Below, one piece after another: positions 1-8,055 of a stretch of DNA of 64,000 nucleotides. The DNA lies in the NCBI RefSeq assembly GCF_000498395.2, contig NZ_CP010979.1:1736001-1800000 (forward strand), read 5' to 3'. The notes below the pieces were generated by a model. It did no database searches. It had not been told where the DNA came from and saw nothing but the letters and a program-made list of their open reading frames with translations. Numbering within the stretch: position 1 is the stretch's first letter; each line of letters begins with the position of its first letter. The DNA comes from Pseudomonas putida S13.1.2 (GTDB lineage: Bacteria; Pseudomonadota; Gammaproteobacteria; Pseudomonadales; Pseudomonadaceae). The position numbers were made by a program, and so were the translations under genes.

Positions 1-212
1 ACGCCGTACGCCGTCCACGCGCCTGCCGCGCCCAAAGAACGTCGTGGGAGGCGGGCGAGCTTTATGAGTTTCGTAACCGTGATGTACTAGATAACCAGCA
101 AATGTTGGGCAAAGCGCTGAGCGAGCGATTCGACTGGCTATGGCAGCACGATATGCACGTCGATCTACTTGAGGCTATGAAAATCCTGGGGTTGCATGTC
201 CAGGCAGCGTGA
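1..212 (+). CDS. C-terminal fragment of an unidentified protein (5' truncated by window edge)
   Basis: An open frame runs in from the window edge (codons in phase with base 3) and stops at TGA 210-212. The last 50 or so residues look protein-like, with a charged helical stretch and motifs such as LYEFRNRDVLDNQQ and ERFDWLWQ. The first residues are arginine-rich and less convincing. I do not recognise the family. It lies just upstream of an SDR gene on the same strand, after about 200 AT-rich bases. It could be the end of a catabolic enzyme or a decayed remnant. Confidence 0.3.
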   Translation, partial: AVRRPRACRAQRTSWEAGELYEFRNRDVLDNQQMLGKALSERFDWLWQHDMHVDLLEAMKILGLHVQAA

Positions 213-420
213 TATCACAAGGGAGCGGACCAATGTATAAGTCCACTCAATACCTGCTCAGCCCTGATGATTATTGGTGCTCACACGCAACAGTGTTTAG
301 TGATTTGCTCGACTAGTCATCCAAGTGGGCAATTCCCTAAAGTTTACTCAAATATCGACTCCATAGTCTTTTTTTAGATGTTGCGCCTGAAAATATTCAA
401 ATAACAACAAGGAACACGTC

Positions 421-1185
421 ATGAGCGATCGTTTGAAAGCCAAGGTCTGCATTATTACGGGTACCGGTGGCTCAATGGGCCGAGCCGCTGCGCTTATGTT
501 TGCTCGGCAGGGCGCCAAGGTTGTTGGCTGCGATGTGTATCCGGAATCTTCCGAAGAGACAGTGGAGATGGTCAGAGGAGAGGGCGGCGATATGGTCTCC
601 CTCAGTCGTTGCGACCTGACCGACCCAGCCAGTTGTGCCAAGCTGGTTGATCTTGCTGTATCAACCTATGGCCGTGTGGACGTGCTGTTCAACAATGCTG
701 CAATGGCCTATTTTGGATGGATTGATCAGATCTCCGATGACGACTGGCACCGCACCATCGATCAGGAAGTGAACCTGGTCTTTCACATGGTGCGGGCCGC
801 ATGGCCTGAACTGATCAAGTCGCCGGGTGCGTCGATCATCAATACGGCGTCTGTGTCAGCGTGGTCCACATACAAACTGCTGCCCGGGATTGCCCACTCG
901 GCGGCGAAAGGCGCCGTGCTGTCCATGACTCGCCAGTTGGCGCTGGAGGGGCGAGTCCATGGACTGCGGGCCAACAGCATTTCCCCCGGCCTGATCGAGT
1001 CCAAGCAAACCATTCCGCTGCTCCAAGATCCCGTATGGGCCGAGACCATGGTAGGCAAGGTCATGCTGGGGCGCATGGGAAAACCGGAAGAAGTCGCTGC
1101 CACGGCGCTATTCCTGGCCTCGGATGAAAGCTCATTCATCACCGGTACGGATATCCGCGTGGACGGCGGTACTACTGCCTGGTAG
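421..1185 (+). CDS. SDR-family NAD(P)-dependent oxidoreductase
   Basis: A 254-residue classical short-chain dehydrogenase/reductase. The Rossmann glycine motif is near residue 14 (TGTGGSMG), followed by a CDVY acidic cofactor loop, NNAA near residue 90, a serine-containing strand (NTASVSA) and the SPG turn. The length is typical. The start ATG follows a purine-rich AAGGAA ribosome site. The odd feature is in the YxxxK active site: the sequence reads HSAAK, so histidine stands where the catalytic tyrosine is usual, while the lysine is kept. The substrate is unknown. The downstream gene encodes an aromatic-degradation type outer-membrane protein, which hints at a hydrocarbon or aromatic catabolic context (inference). 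Confidence 0.88.
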   Translation: MSDRLKAKVCIITGTGGSMGRAAALMFARQGAKVVGCDVYPESSEETVEMVRGEGGDMVSLSRCDLTDPASCAKLVDLAVSTYGRVDVLFNNAAMAYFGWIDQISDDDWHRTIDQEVNLVFHMVRAAWPELIKSPGASIINTASVSAWSTYKLLPGIAHSAAKGAVLSMTRQLALEGRVHGLRANSISPGLIESKQTIPLLQDPVWAETMVGKVMLGRMGKPEEVAATALFLASDESSFITGTDIRVDGGTTAW

Positions 1186-1203
1186 CGATCAAGCATGATG
1201 GCT

Positions 1204-1233
1204 GCGGCATTCTCATTAAGCCGAGAGTGCCGC
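1204..1233 (+). terminator. Stem-loop after the SDR gene
   Basis: An 11-bp inverted repeat (GCGGCATTCTC / GAGAGTGCCGC, one G-T wobble) with an 8-base loop starts 19 bases after the SDR stop. No T-tract follows, so it may be a weak terminator or an mRNA 3'-end stabiliser. Confidence 0.35.
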
Positions 1234-1363
1234 GGCCAACTGAAGTATTTCCCCCGAATCTGAGCAAGTTACCTGGCACCAGGAGGAACACTGCTGCCTG
1301 AAATCAAGCATCCACTACATGAATCTTCGTAATTAAAACAACAATCCATACGAGATCATCTTT

Positions 1364-2311
1364 ATGCTGCGTGCCCCTGCGTTGCTGACCGGCAACCGTT
1401 TCCCTGTTTTTTGTGCAGCCGCCACCCTGCTGTTGAATGCCCCCGCACACGCGACTGAATATAACGGTACTGCTTACCCTTTAGGCCTAGACACGGTACT
1501 GGCTGGCCGAATGCCACCGCCAGGGCTGACGACATTTCTCTACAGTTCTGCGTATAAGGCAACAGAGCTGAAAGACGCAAATGGTCATGAACAGTCGGGT
1601 ATTGAGGACTTCAGCATAAGCTACGAGGCTCTTGCCGTCTGCCTTGATTACGTTTACAGCGACTACACCCTATTCGGTGCAACACTCGCCAGCCGAGCGG
1701 CGCAGCCTTACATCAGCGGCCAAGTGAGTTGGTACACGAACACGCCTCAGGGCCGCGTGCGCTATAGCGGCAAAAGCGCGGGACTTGCCAATCTGGCATT
1801 TACCCCATTATTCATGGGATGGAGCTCGCCACGCGTTCACCAGATGCTGGGTGTGGATGTCTACGCCCCAACAGGTTCGTATGACAAAGACCGACTGTTC
1901 AACGCCGGGACGAATGTGTGGTCGTATTCGCCTTGGTATTCGATCACAGCCAACCCAATCGATGAACTCGAGATCAGTGCAAAGATGCTGTACATGATCA
2001 ATGAGAACAACCGTGAGACCGATTATCGATCGGGACGGGAGGTCAACGTCGACTACCACTTGGGCTACAGCGTAAATGAGCACTGGCAAGTGGGCTTGAG
2101 CGGCTATCTGTACAAACAGGTCAGCGATGACGAGCACCAGGGTGAGTCGGTTGGAGAGAACGGCAACCGTGGGCAGGTCGCTGCATTTGGCCCGGTGGTG
2201 AAATACCAAACGCCAGAATTTGGAGTCGTCCTGAAGTGGCAACATGAAGCGCTGGTGGAAAACAGGGCACAGGGGGAGCGCATCTGGTTGCAGGCCGTTT
2301 TATTGTTCTAA
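1364..2311 (+). CDS. SphA / phenol MetA-pathway type outer-membrane protein
   Basis: A 315-residue protein with a signal peptide: a hydrophobic core around residues 14-28, with probable cleavage after AHA. The mature part alternates aromatic and polar residues in the manner of a beta-barrel and ends in a phenylalanine (VLLF). It resembles the Phenol_MetA_deg/SphA family found beside aromatic and hydrocarbon degradation genes, where members are thought to form outer-membrane channels or uptake proteins. The motif near the mature N-terminus (TAYPLG) is typical of that family as I remember it. The promoter region upstream (1234-1363) is AT-rich. It may form a unit with the SDR gene 180 bases upstream, but the intervening stem-loop argues for separate transcription. 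Confidence 0.75.
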   Translation: MLRAPALLTGNRFPVFCAAATLLLNAPAHATEYNGTAYPLGLDTVLAGRMPPPGLTTFLYSSAYKATELKDANGHEQSGIEDFSISYEALAVCLDYVYSDYTLFGATLASRAAQPYISGQVSWYTNTPQGRVRYSGKSAGLANLAFTPLFMGWSSPRVHQMLGVDVYAPTGSYDKDRLFNAGTNVWSYSPWYSITANPIDELEISAKMLYMINENNRETDYRSGREVNVDYHLGYSVNEHWQVGLSGYLYKQVSDDEHQGESVGENGNRGQVAAFGPVVKYQTPEFGVVLKWQHEALVENRAQGERIWLQAVLLF

Positions 2312-2960
2312 GGCGCCACACGCCTGGGTCAATCAAGGGGGGCACCCAGTCCCCATTCGTTTATTTCCACAACAATCTCAGAGAGTGAACTGATATGACC
2401 AAGGCCGCCGAATGTGCAAATACCGCTGAAGCCCCAGAGTTTCTTGAGCTGCAGTGATGCAGCCATCAGCATTGGAAAACGCACGAGTGTCCAAATACGG
2501 GAGGAAATGATTAAGGTGCCTCAAACACTCATTTCGTCCCCAACCCACGTAAAATCAGGGGATTGGCAGAGGCGCTTTACTGCAGAAGTGTCCGCATTTC
2601 ATCGGATTCGAACCATGCTTGAGCAAAGCCGAACCTCTGGAGGCCCTGCAGCGCAAGGGCTTTAGGGGCTAGTGGGGTGGAAGTGTCTTTGTATCTCGAC
2701 GGTCACAGGGGTTGGTGGAATCGGCTGCGTAGGTTAGTGGAAGCAGACAGACGATGAACCGCATCAATGAGCTATACACGATTTAACATAATATGCATTA
2801 TCCGAACATTCGTATTTCGTCACTGCGCCGTGAGTGCCCAGATGTTGAGCTGCACAAATCCCTGATTCATCGAAACCGGTCCTTCCGTTGATCCAGGTTA
2901 AGGTTGGTTCAAGTCGCCTTGGTTAAAATGCGGGCTCCGCACCCTCACGGGGAATCTGGT
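2312..2960. other. 649-base stretch without a convincing gene
   Basis: No supported protein gene lies here. A 20-codon frame at 2395 (MTKAAECANT...) ends at once, and an 83-codon frame at 2414 has no ribosome site or recognisable motif; both may be remnants. The stretch is more AT-rich than the flanks and contains the dif-like site described separately. The hldD promoter must lie in its last part. Confidence 0.6.
2781..2808 (-). other. dif: Probable chromosomal dif site (XerC/XerD recombination site)
   Basis: Read on the minus strand, the 28 bases divide into an 11-base left arm TGTTCGGATAA, a 6-base centre TGCATA and an 11-base right arm TTATGTTAAAT. From memory, E. coli dif has GGTGCGCATAA, TGTATA and TTATGTTAAAT. 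The XerD arm is therefore identical, the centre differs at one base and the XerC arm at three. The site lies between genes, immediately upstream of hldD, as expected for a chromosome-dimer resolution site. Four CCCTGCCC octamers further right (KOPS read on the minus strand) all point toward it, and I found none in the opposite orientation by eye. A dif-like target for a mobile element is the alternative. Confidence 0.75.
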
Positions 2961-3992
2961 ATGACCATCATCGTAACCGGTGCTGCAGGATTCATCGGCA
3001 GCAATCTCGTTCAAGCGCTCAACCAGCGCAACGAAACCGACATCATCGCCGTCGACGACCTGACCGATGGCGACAAATTCCGTAACCTGGCCGACAGTGA
3101 AATTGCCGATTACCTGGACAAAGACGATTTTCTCGATCGCTTTGCTCGCGGTGAGTTTGGCAAGGTGCGTGCTGTGCTGCACCAAGGCGCGTGTTCAAGC
3201 ACCGTCGAGGCTGATGGTCGTTTCATGATGGACAACAACTACCGGTTCAGCCGTGAGTTGCTGGCGTCTGCTCAGCAGCAACAGGTCGCGCTTTTATATG
3301 CATCATCGGCAGCTGTCTATGGCGCCGGGCAGGATTTTCGCGAACAACGTGAGTGTGAGCGCCCGCTAAACGTCTATGGCTATTCCAAGTTCCTGTTCGA
3401 TCAACAGGTACGCCGGCAGTTGATGACAGCGCGCAGCCAGGTCGTCGGGTTGCGTTATTTCAACGTGTATGGCCCACATGAACAGCACAAAGGTGCGATG
3501 GCGTCAGTCGCCCTGCATTGCTTCAACCAGTATCAGTCCCATGGAAAAGTCAGCCTGTTCGGCAGTTATGGGGACTATCCCAGCGGTGGCCATCTGCGTG
3601 ATTTCGTTGCGGTGGATGATGTGGTCAAGGTCAACATGTTCTTCCTTGATCACCCACAGTTGAGCGGTATCTTCAATGTCGGTAGCGGGCGCGCCCAGTC
3701 GTTTAATGACGTCGCCCTGGCGGTGATCAATCGGCTGCGCGGGTATCAGCATCAACCCCCATTGTCCTTGGAGATCGCCTTGCTGGAAGGCATTCTGGAA
3801 TACAGCGAATTCCCTGAGCATTTGCGTGGCAAGTACCAGTGTTACACCTGTGCCGATCTGGAACGCTTGCGCGCTGCAGGCTACGAGGCGGCGACATTGA
3901 CCGTCGAACAAGGTGTGGGCCTTTACTGTGACAGGTTGCAAGGCACTCAGGCCCCGGCACTTGACCTAGCCAGGCAGGCGACGGCTGCTTGA
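2961..3992 (+). CDS. hldD: ADP-L-glycero-D-manno-heptose-6-epimerase
   Basis: Converts ADP-D-glycero-D-manno-heptose to the L-glycero form, the last step in making the heptose donor for the lipopolysaccharide inner core (cytoplasmic). The 343-residue product starts with the Rossmann motif GAAGFIGSN. It carries the HQGACSST segment and a YGYSK active site (Tyr-x3-Lys near residue 140), then the YFNVYGP and [11 protein letters not shown] motifs of extended SDR epimerases. I chose ATG 2961, which has a GGGGAA ribosome site; an upstream in-frame start at 2904 would add an unusual basic leader. The gene stands alone rather than in an LPS cluster. A hairpin follows it. Confidence 0.93.
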   Translation: MTIIVTGAAGFIGSNLVQALNQRNETDIIAVDDLTDGDKFRNLADSEIADYLDKDDFLDRFARGEFGKVRAVLHQGACSSTVEADGRFMMDNNYRFSRELLASAQQQQVALLYASSAAVYGAGQDFREQRECERPLNVYGYSKFLFDQQVRRQLMTARSQVVGLRYFNVYGPHEQHKGAMASVALHCFNQYQSHGKVSLFGSYGDYPSGGHLRDFVAVDDVVKVNMFFLDHPQLSGIFNVGSGRAQSFNDVALAVINRLRGYQHQPPLSLEIALLEGILEYSEFPEHLRGKYQCYTCADLERLRAAGYEAATLTVEQGVGLYCDRLQGTQAPALDLARQATAA

Positions 3993-4035
3993 TGCGCCCT
4001 TTTATTCACCTCGCCACCTGCCTGTTTGGTTGCTT

Positions 4036-4081
4036 CTGAATATAACTACGCTAAATGACTATTTAGTTTAGTTATATTCAG
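4036..4081. terminator. Long AT-rich hairpin between convergent genes
   Basis: Outer arms CTGAATATAACTA (4036-4048) and TAGTTATATTCAG (4069-4081) pair perfectly over 13 bp. Inner arms CTAAAT and ATTTAG add 6 bp, separated by a CG/TT mismatch, around a GACT loop. It lies between the convergent hldD and receptor genes, so a bidirectional transcription end is the simplest reading. It lacks the GC-rich stem of a typical terminator, however, and could instead be a recombination or protein-binding site. Confidence 0.5.
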
Positions 4082-4106
4082 ACCGTGCTGAACATGGCCT
4101 GCAAGA

Positions 4107-6554
4107 TCACCATCGGTGGGTATAACTCGCTGTGATTACGGCACCGGGCGCTGGCAAGTGGCTGGTGTTGTTGCTGTTCCGCATCAGCTGGCTATAGAGC
4201 GGATAATAGTACCGATTGAACAGGTTCTGTACGCCTACGCTGATCTGATCCCCTTCACTCAGTTGGTACTGGCTGATGACGTCCACCGTGGTGTAACCCT
4301 CCACCCTGCGTCTGCCAAAACTCTCTACGCCATTGAGGCGGTAGTCCTCTGCGCCAAAGTAAGTCGCCTGCACGCGGTGGGTCCAGTCTTCGTCAGGTTT
4401 GTATTGAAGATAAGCCGTCAGCTTCAGCGGTGGAATACGGTAGCCCGTCATGTCTTGCCAATCGCCTCCGTCCGGTTGCTCGCGCCCTTTCATCCAGGTG
4501 AAGCTCCCCCCTGCCCCCCAATGCTCGTCGCGGGTCAGCCAGTCGGCACTGCCCTCAACACCGTAGATCCGTTCCTGGGTGCGCGTGAGGATCAGGCCAT
4601 TGTTGAAGCTTTGCACATCCCCCAATTTGGAAGTGGTATAGAAAATGGCCAGCGATGCCAGGGTCTGCTCGCCCAGGTCGCCGCGCCAGCCGAGTTCGTA
4701 GTTGTTGGTCTTGACCGGTTCCAGATTGGAAGATCCGACCTCGAAGCCCCGCCGCGCATTACGCAGTTGCACGCCAATGTCGGGCAGTTGGAAGCCTTGG
4801 CTGAAGGCGGCATATATCGCCTGTCCGCTGACCGGCGAGTAAGTCAGGCTGATATTGGAAAGCAGCGCATCATAATGCACCTTGCCGCCTTCCACCGTGG
4901 CTGGGCTCGCTGCAGTCGATTCGGACAGCGGCACGAAGTCCCCGTATTCGGCAGTGGCATATTCATAACGCACGCCGCCCTCCATTGACCACTGCTCGGT
5001 GAAGCGGTGCTGCAACTGTGCAAATGCGCCTACGCTGCGGGACGTCAGGTCTGGCATGTACGTCAACTTGCCGATCTTGTTGAACACCGCCCCACCGCTC
5101 GCATCGAATTCCTGCGGGTCAAAGATATCGATGGGCATGTCGCTGCGCTCCTGGTTGAAGTCGCCACCCCATAACACCTCGGTATCCGAGCCGCCTAGCG
5201 GGGTTCGCAGCGTGATGCGGCTACCAAAGACTTCACTGTTTTGCATGACTTGATCGACATTGCGCCCGCGGGTGGCCACGCCTCGCGCATCGAATGGTGT
5301 GAAGCGGGTGAAATAGTCGCGATAGTAAAGCTGGGTGTCGAGTGTGCCTCCGAGCACCTCTGTGTGGGCATACTGAAGATTCACCAATGTGTTCTTGATC
5401 TGGTTTTGCTCGTCGAGTGACAACCCGGACAACGGTTGCGCAGGGACTGAACCCGGCGGCAACCGGCTGACCGAGGGGTCGGCGGTATAGTCGCTGTCCT
5501 GCTCGGCGTTGTAGTGGCTGAGCGAAAGCTGAACGCGCTGTTGCTCATCAATGCGCCAGCCGAACTTGCCGCCAATGTTGTAAGTGTTGGAATCGAACAG
5601 GTCGCCTTGGCTCGGCTCGGGCGCAATACGATGCCCTTTGGCGTCGTAAGAGGCGCCGATATGGCGTGCACCGAAATCAAGCGCGTAATCCAAGGCCCCT
5701 TGTGAGCCGGCAACATGGTGCTGTAACTGCCCTCCCAGGCCATCGCTGTCCATCTGGCTCAAGGGCGACACGCCGGTCAACGTAGTTTCGGCCATTGCTT
5801 CACCGCCGGCTGGCCGCGTGGTGATAGAGATGATCCCGCCCGTTGCACCGGCGCCGTAGATAGCACTGCTGCCGCGAATCACCTCGATGCGCTCGATCAA
5901 TGCCGGGTCGATGTTGGCCAGGTTACGCGAGGAGTCACGGTTGGTGTTGAGGGGCACGCCATCGACCAGGACCAGCATCGTACGGCCACGCAGGGTTTGC
6001 CCATAATCGGTGATGGTTCGGCTTGAATCGGCCATCCCCGGGATGCTCTTGGCCAGTAACGTCGCCAAACCATCAGAGCCTTGGCGCAGTTGCTTCAGTT
6101 GCTCTCGCTCGATGACATTTACCTGGCGAGCCTGCGCTACCACGTTGCTGGAAAGCCGAGAGGACGTGATCTCCACGTTGGCCAGCTCCACCGTACTGCT
6201 GGTTGAAGCCAGCCCGCTGCCCATCATGGCATCGTTTGGCGGCACAACAATGAAGGTATGCTCGTCACGCGCCTTGCCGACCAGCCCGCTGTGATCAAGC
6301 ACATGCTCCAGCGCCTGCTCCAGTGTGTAACGCCCTTGCAGCGCCGGCGCCTGCTTCCCCGCAGTCAGTTCACTGGAAAACAGCACCTGGGCGCCCGCCT
6401 GGCGAGCCACGGCATTCAACGAGCGCTCCAGTGTTGATGCGGGAACATTGAATTCAACCACCAGCGACGCTTGTGCGTGCGACCATTGGCTGACCATCAG
6501 GGTGCTGGTCAAGACCGATACGTGCCAAGGTGCACGCAGGAAGAGCTGACTCAC
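4107..6554 (-). CDS. TonB-dependent siderophore receptor with N-terminal signalling domain (IutA-like)
   Basis: An 815-residue outer-membrane receptor. It has a signal peptide (cleavage near SHAQA, residue 29) and an STN signalling domain at about residues 50-100 that would contact FecR in the periplasm. A plug domain follows at about 135-250 (GRTMLVLVDGV, GSSAIYGAGATGG), then a 22-strand-type barrel ending in aromatic W. Plug and early barrel motifs resemble the aerobactin receptor IutA, but the added STN domain makes it a regulated transducer. It is last in a sigma-FecR-receptor operon, 57 bases after fecR. The likely substrate is a hydroxamate/citrate siderophore made by another microbe (inference). 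I see no siderophore biosynthesis genes nearby. Confidence 0.88.
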   Translation of the reverse strand: MSQLFLRAPWHVSVLTSTLMVSQWSHAQASLVVEFNVPASTLERSLNAVARQAGAQVLFSSELTAGKQAPALQGRYTLEQALEHVLDHSGLVGKARDEHTFIVVPPNDAMMGSGLASTSSTVELANVEITSSRLSSNVVAQARQVNVIEREQLKQLRQGSDGLATLLAKSIPGMADSSRTITDYGQTLRGRTMLVLVDGVPLNTNRDSSRNLANIDPALIERIEVIRGSSAIYGAGATGGIISITTRPAGGEAMAETTLTGVSPLSQMDSDGLGGQLQHHVAGSQGALDYALDFGARHIGASYDAKGHRIAPEPSQGDLFDSNTYNIGGKFGWRIDEQQRVQLSLSHYNAEQDSDYTADPSVSRLPPGSVPAQPLSGLSLDEQNQIKNTLVNLQYAHTEVLGGTLDTQLYYRDYFTRFTPFDARGVATRGRNVDQVMQNSEVFGSRITLRTPLGGSDTEVLWGGDFNQERSDMPIDIFDPQEFDASGGAVFNKIGKLTYMPDLTSRSVGAFAQLQHRFTEQWSMEGGVRYEYATAEYGDFVPLSESTAASPATVEGGKVHYDALLSNISLTYSPVSGQAIYAAFSQGFQLPDIGVQLRNARRGFEVGSSNLEPVKTNNYELGWRGDLGEQTLASLAIFYTTSKLGDVQSFNNGLILTRTQERIYGVEGSADWLTRDEHWGAGGSFTWMKGREQPDGGDWQDMTGYRIPPLKLTAYLQYKPDEDWTHRVQATYFGAEDYRLNGVESFGRRRVEGYTTVDVISQYQLSEGDQISVGVQNLFNRYYYPLYSQLMRNSNNTSHLPAPGAVITASYTHRW

Positions 6555-6611
6555 TTTTATTCTCCAAGAGATGGGGTACAGAGTGATAGCCGCCTCCCAG
6601 CGGTCGCAACC

Positions 6612-7460
6612 CTACCTCGTTGGCGAATTATTTTTTGCCCCTTTGGGGTGAATGCGCAGGTTTGCGCCTTCTCTGGTGACCTTTACCGGAAGAATTTCAG
6701 GCAGCAGCGCCAGCAAGGTTTCGGCTTGGTCGCTGTTGAAAACACCTGAAACCGGCAGGCGCCCTACTTCAGGCCCCACCAGCTCGACCGGCTGGGCGTA
6801 GTAACGTTGCAGTGCGGCAACGACCTCAACCAGTGGTGTGCCTTCGAACACCCATCGGCTTTGCTGCCATGCAATCGCGTCTTCGACACTGCTCTTGACG
6901 ACGTCAGCGGGGATGCCGTTGTGGACGAGCAACTGCTGCCCGGCCAGCAGCTGCGAGGTACGGTCCAAGGCGCGCCCTTTGACTTCCACCTGGCCTTGCG
7001 CAACAGTCACCCGGACATCATCCGAGTATCTATTGACGTTGAATCGGGTGCCGACCACACGTATAGCGGCAGTGCCTGCATCGACCAGAAACGGCCGATA
7101 CAGCATGGGCGAAACGGCGAACAGTGCCTGGCCGCGCACCAACTCAATGTTCCGACTACGCAAATGCCAGCTCACGCGCACCTCGCTGCCACCGTCCAGC
7201 TTGATCTGGCTGCCATCGGCCAACTGCACCGACTGGCGTTGCCCGACCTGGGTGACATAGTGCTCGTTGCGGTACACAGGGTTCTGCCACACAGCACCTG
7301 CCACCAGGGCCAACACCAGCAACGAGACTGCCTTGGTGCTTTTGCGTGGCTTTCTGGCAGGTGGCGGGCTGGGTAGAGGGAAACGCAGCTTCAAGTCCTC
7401 GCGACACGTGGCCAGCGCATCATCGACTGCGGCATCGTCTTTATCGCGTAGACGGCTCAC
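6612..7460 (-). CDS. FecR-family anti-sigma factor / signal transducer
   Basis: A 282-residue inner-membrane protein. One membrane helix lies around residues 43-58 (LLVLALVAGAVW), with a periplasmic FecR domain from about 75 to 165 (QSVQLADGSQ, VVGTRFNV). The C-terminal region contains the short secretin-like fold typical of the family. It would relay the siderophore-bound state of the receptor to the sigma factor encoded just upstream, whose stop codon overlaps this start by 4 bases (translational coupling). The cytoplasmic part is only about 40 residues and lacks the usual tryptophan-rich anti-sigma motif, so the protein is shorter than typical FecR (about 320 residues). Confidence 0.85.
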   Translation of the reverse strand: MSRLRDKDDAAVDDALATCREDLKLRFPLPSPPPARKPRKSTKAVSLLVLALVAGAVWQNPVYRNEHYVTQVGQRQSVQLADGSQIKLDGGSEVRVSWHLRSRNIELVRGQALFAVSPMLYRPFLVDAGTAAIRVVGTRFNVNRYSDDVRVTVAQGQVEVKGRALDRTSQLLAGQQLLVHNGIPADVVKSSVEDAIAWQQSRWVFEGTPLVEVVAALQRYYAQPVELVGPEVGRLPVSGVFNSDQAETLLALLPEILPVKVTREGANLRIHPKGAKNNSPTR

Positions 7461-8029
7461 GGTGCCCCCTCGCTTTGCAGATATTCACGGCAAGCGATCA
7501 TACCAAGGCGCAAATGCTTTTCTACCGTTTTCAGGGAAATGCCCAGGCGCTCCGCGACCTCGGCCTGCGGTATCTGGTGCAACTTGTGCATGATGAATAC
7601 TGCCTGGCAGCGAGGAGGCAATCGGGAAATGGCGGCAACCAACTTGTCCAGTGTCTTCGCGGCATCGACCTGGCGCTCCTGTGGTGCTGCACTGCAGGCT
7701 ACTTCAGGGAGCTCGGCCAGTGTGATGATCACGTTGCCCCGCCGGCGCTCGCGACGACAATGCGAAACCGCATTGTCATGGGCGATCTTTCGTAACAGCG
7801 CCAAGGGCTGCCGCACCCCTTCTCGCTCGTCATCCTCCAGCAACTGCACGCAAAGGTCATGAACGACTTCACGCGCGAGGACCCGTTCACCGAAGCGCCG
7901 GCGCACATGGTCGACCAAGTCGTCGTAATGACGGATCAGGGTGGCGAGCAATGATGGCTTTGGAGGATCTGCCTGCACGATAGCGTTGAACAGAGAGGAA
8001 ATGAGATGCAAGTATAAATGGGAATGCAT
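7457..8029 (-). CDS. ECF RNA polymerase sigma factor, FecI type
   Basis: A 190-residue sigma-70 family ECF factor. Region 2 lies at about residues 35-100, and region 4 at about 125-180 has the helix-turn-helix QAEVAERLGISLKTVEKHL. It should direct transcription of the receptor gene two places downstream in response to siderophore. The order sigma-fecR-receptor on one strand is the classical iron-starvation signalling arrangement. The start is uncertain: ATG 8029 has no clear ribosome site and gives an atypical HSHLYLHL leader, and GTG 7978 is an alternative. I looked for a Fur box upstream and found only a weak AT-rich match, so iron regulation is assumed from the family. Confidence 0.85.
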   Translation of the reverse strand: MHSHLYLHLISSLFNAIVQADPPKPSLLATLIRHYDDLVDHVRRRFGERVLAREVVHDLCVQLLEDDEREGVRQPLALLRKIAHDNAVSHCRRERRRGNVIITLAELPEVACSAAPQERQVDAAKTLDKLVAAISRLPPRCQAVFIMHKLHQIPQAEVAERLGISLKTVEKHLRLGMIACREYLQSEGAP

Positions 8030-8055
8030 GTCATTTAAAAGCGAAAGACGCTCGC

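Noticed and set aside
2414..2665. An 83-codon frame between the SphA-like gene and dif
   Set aside because: No ribosome site, no family resemblance, odd composition; perhaps a remnant, but not supported as a gene.
2904..2960. N-terminal extension of hldD
   Set aside because: The family starts at [18 protein letters not shown] 2961 has the better ribosome site.
8030..8055. Fur box upstream of the ECF sigma gene
   Set aside because: Only a weak AT-rich resemblance; no convincing three-hexamer match could be read.
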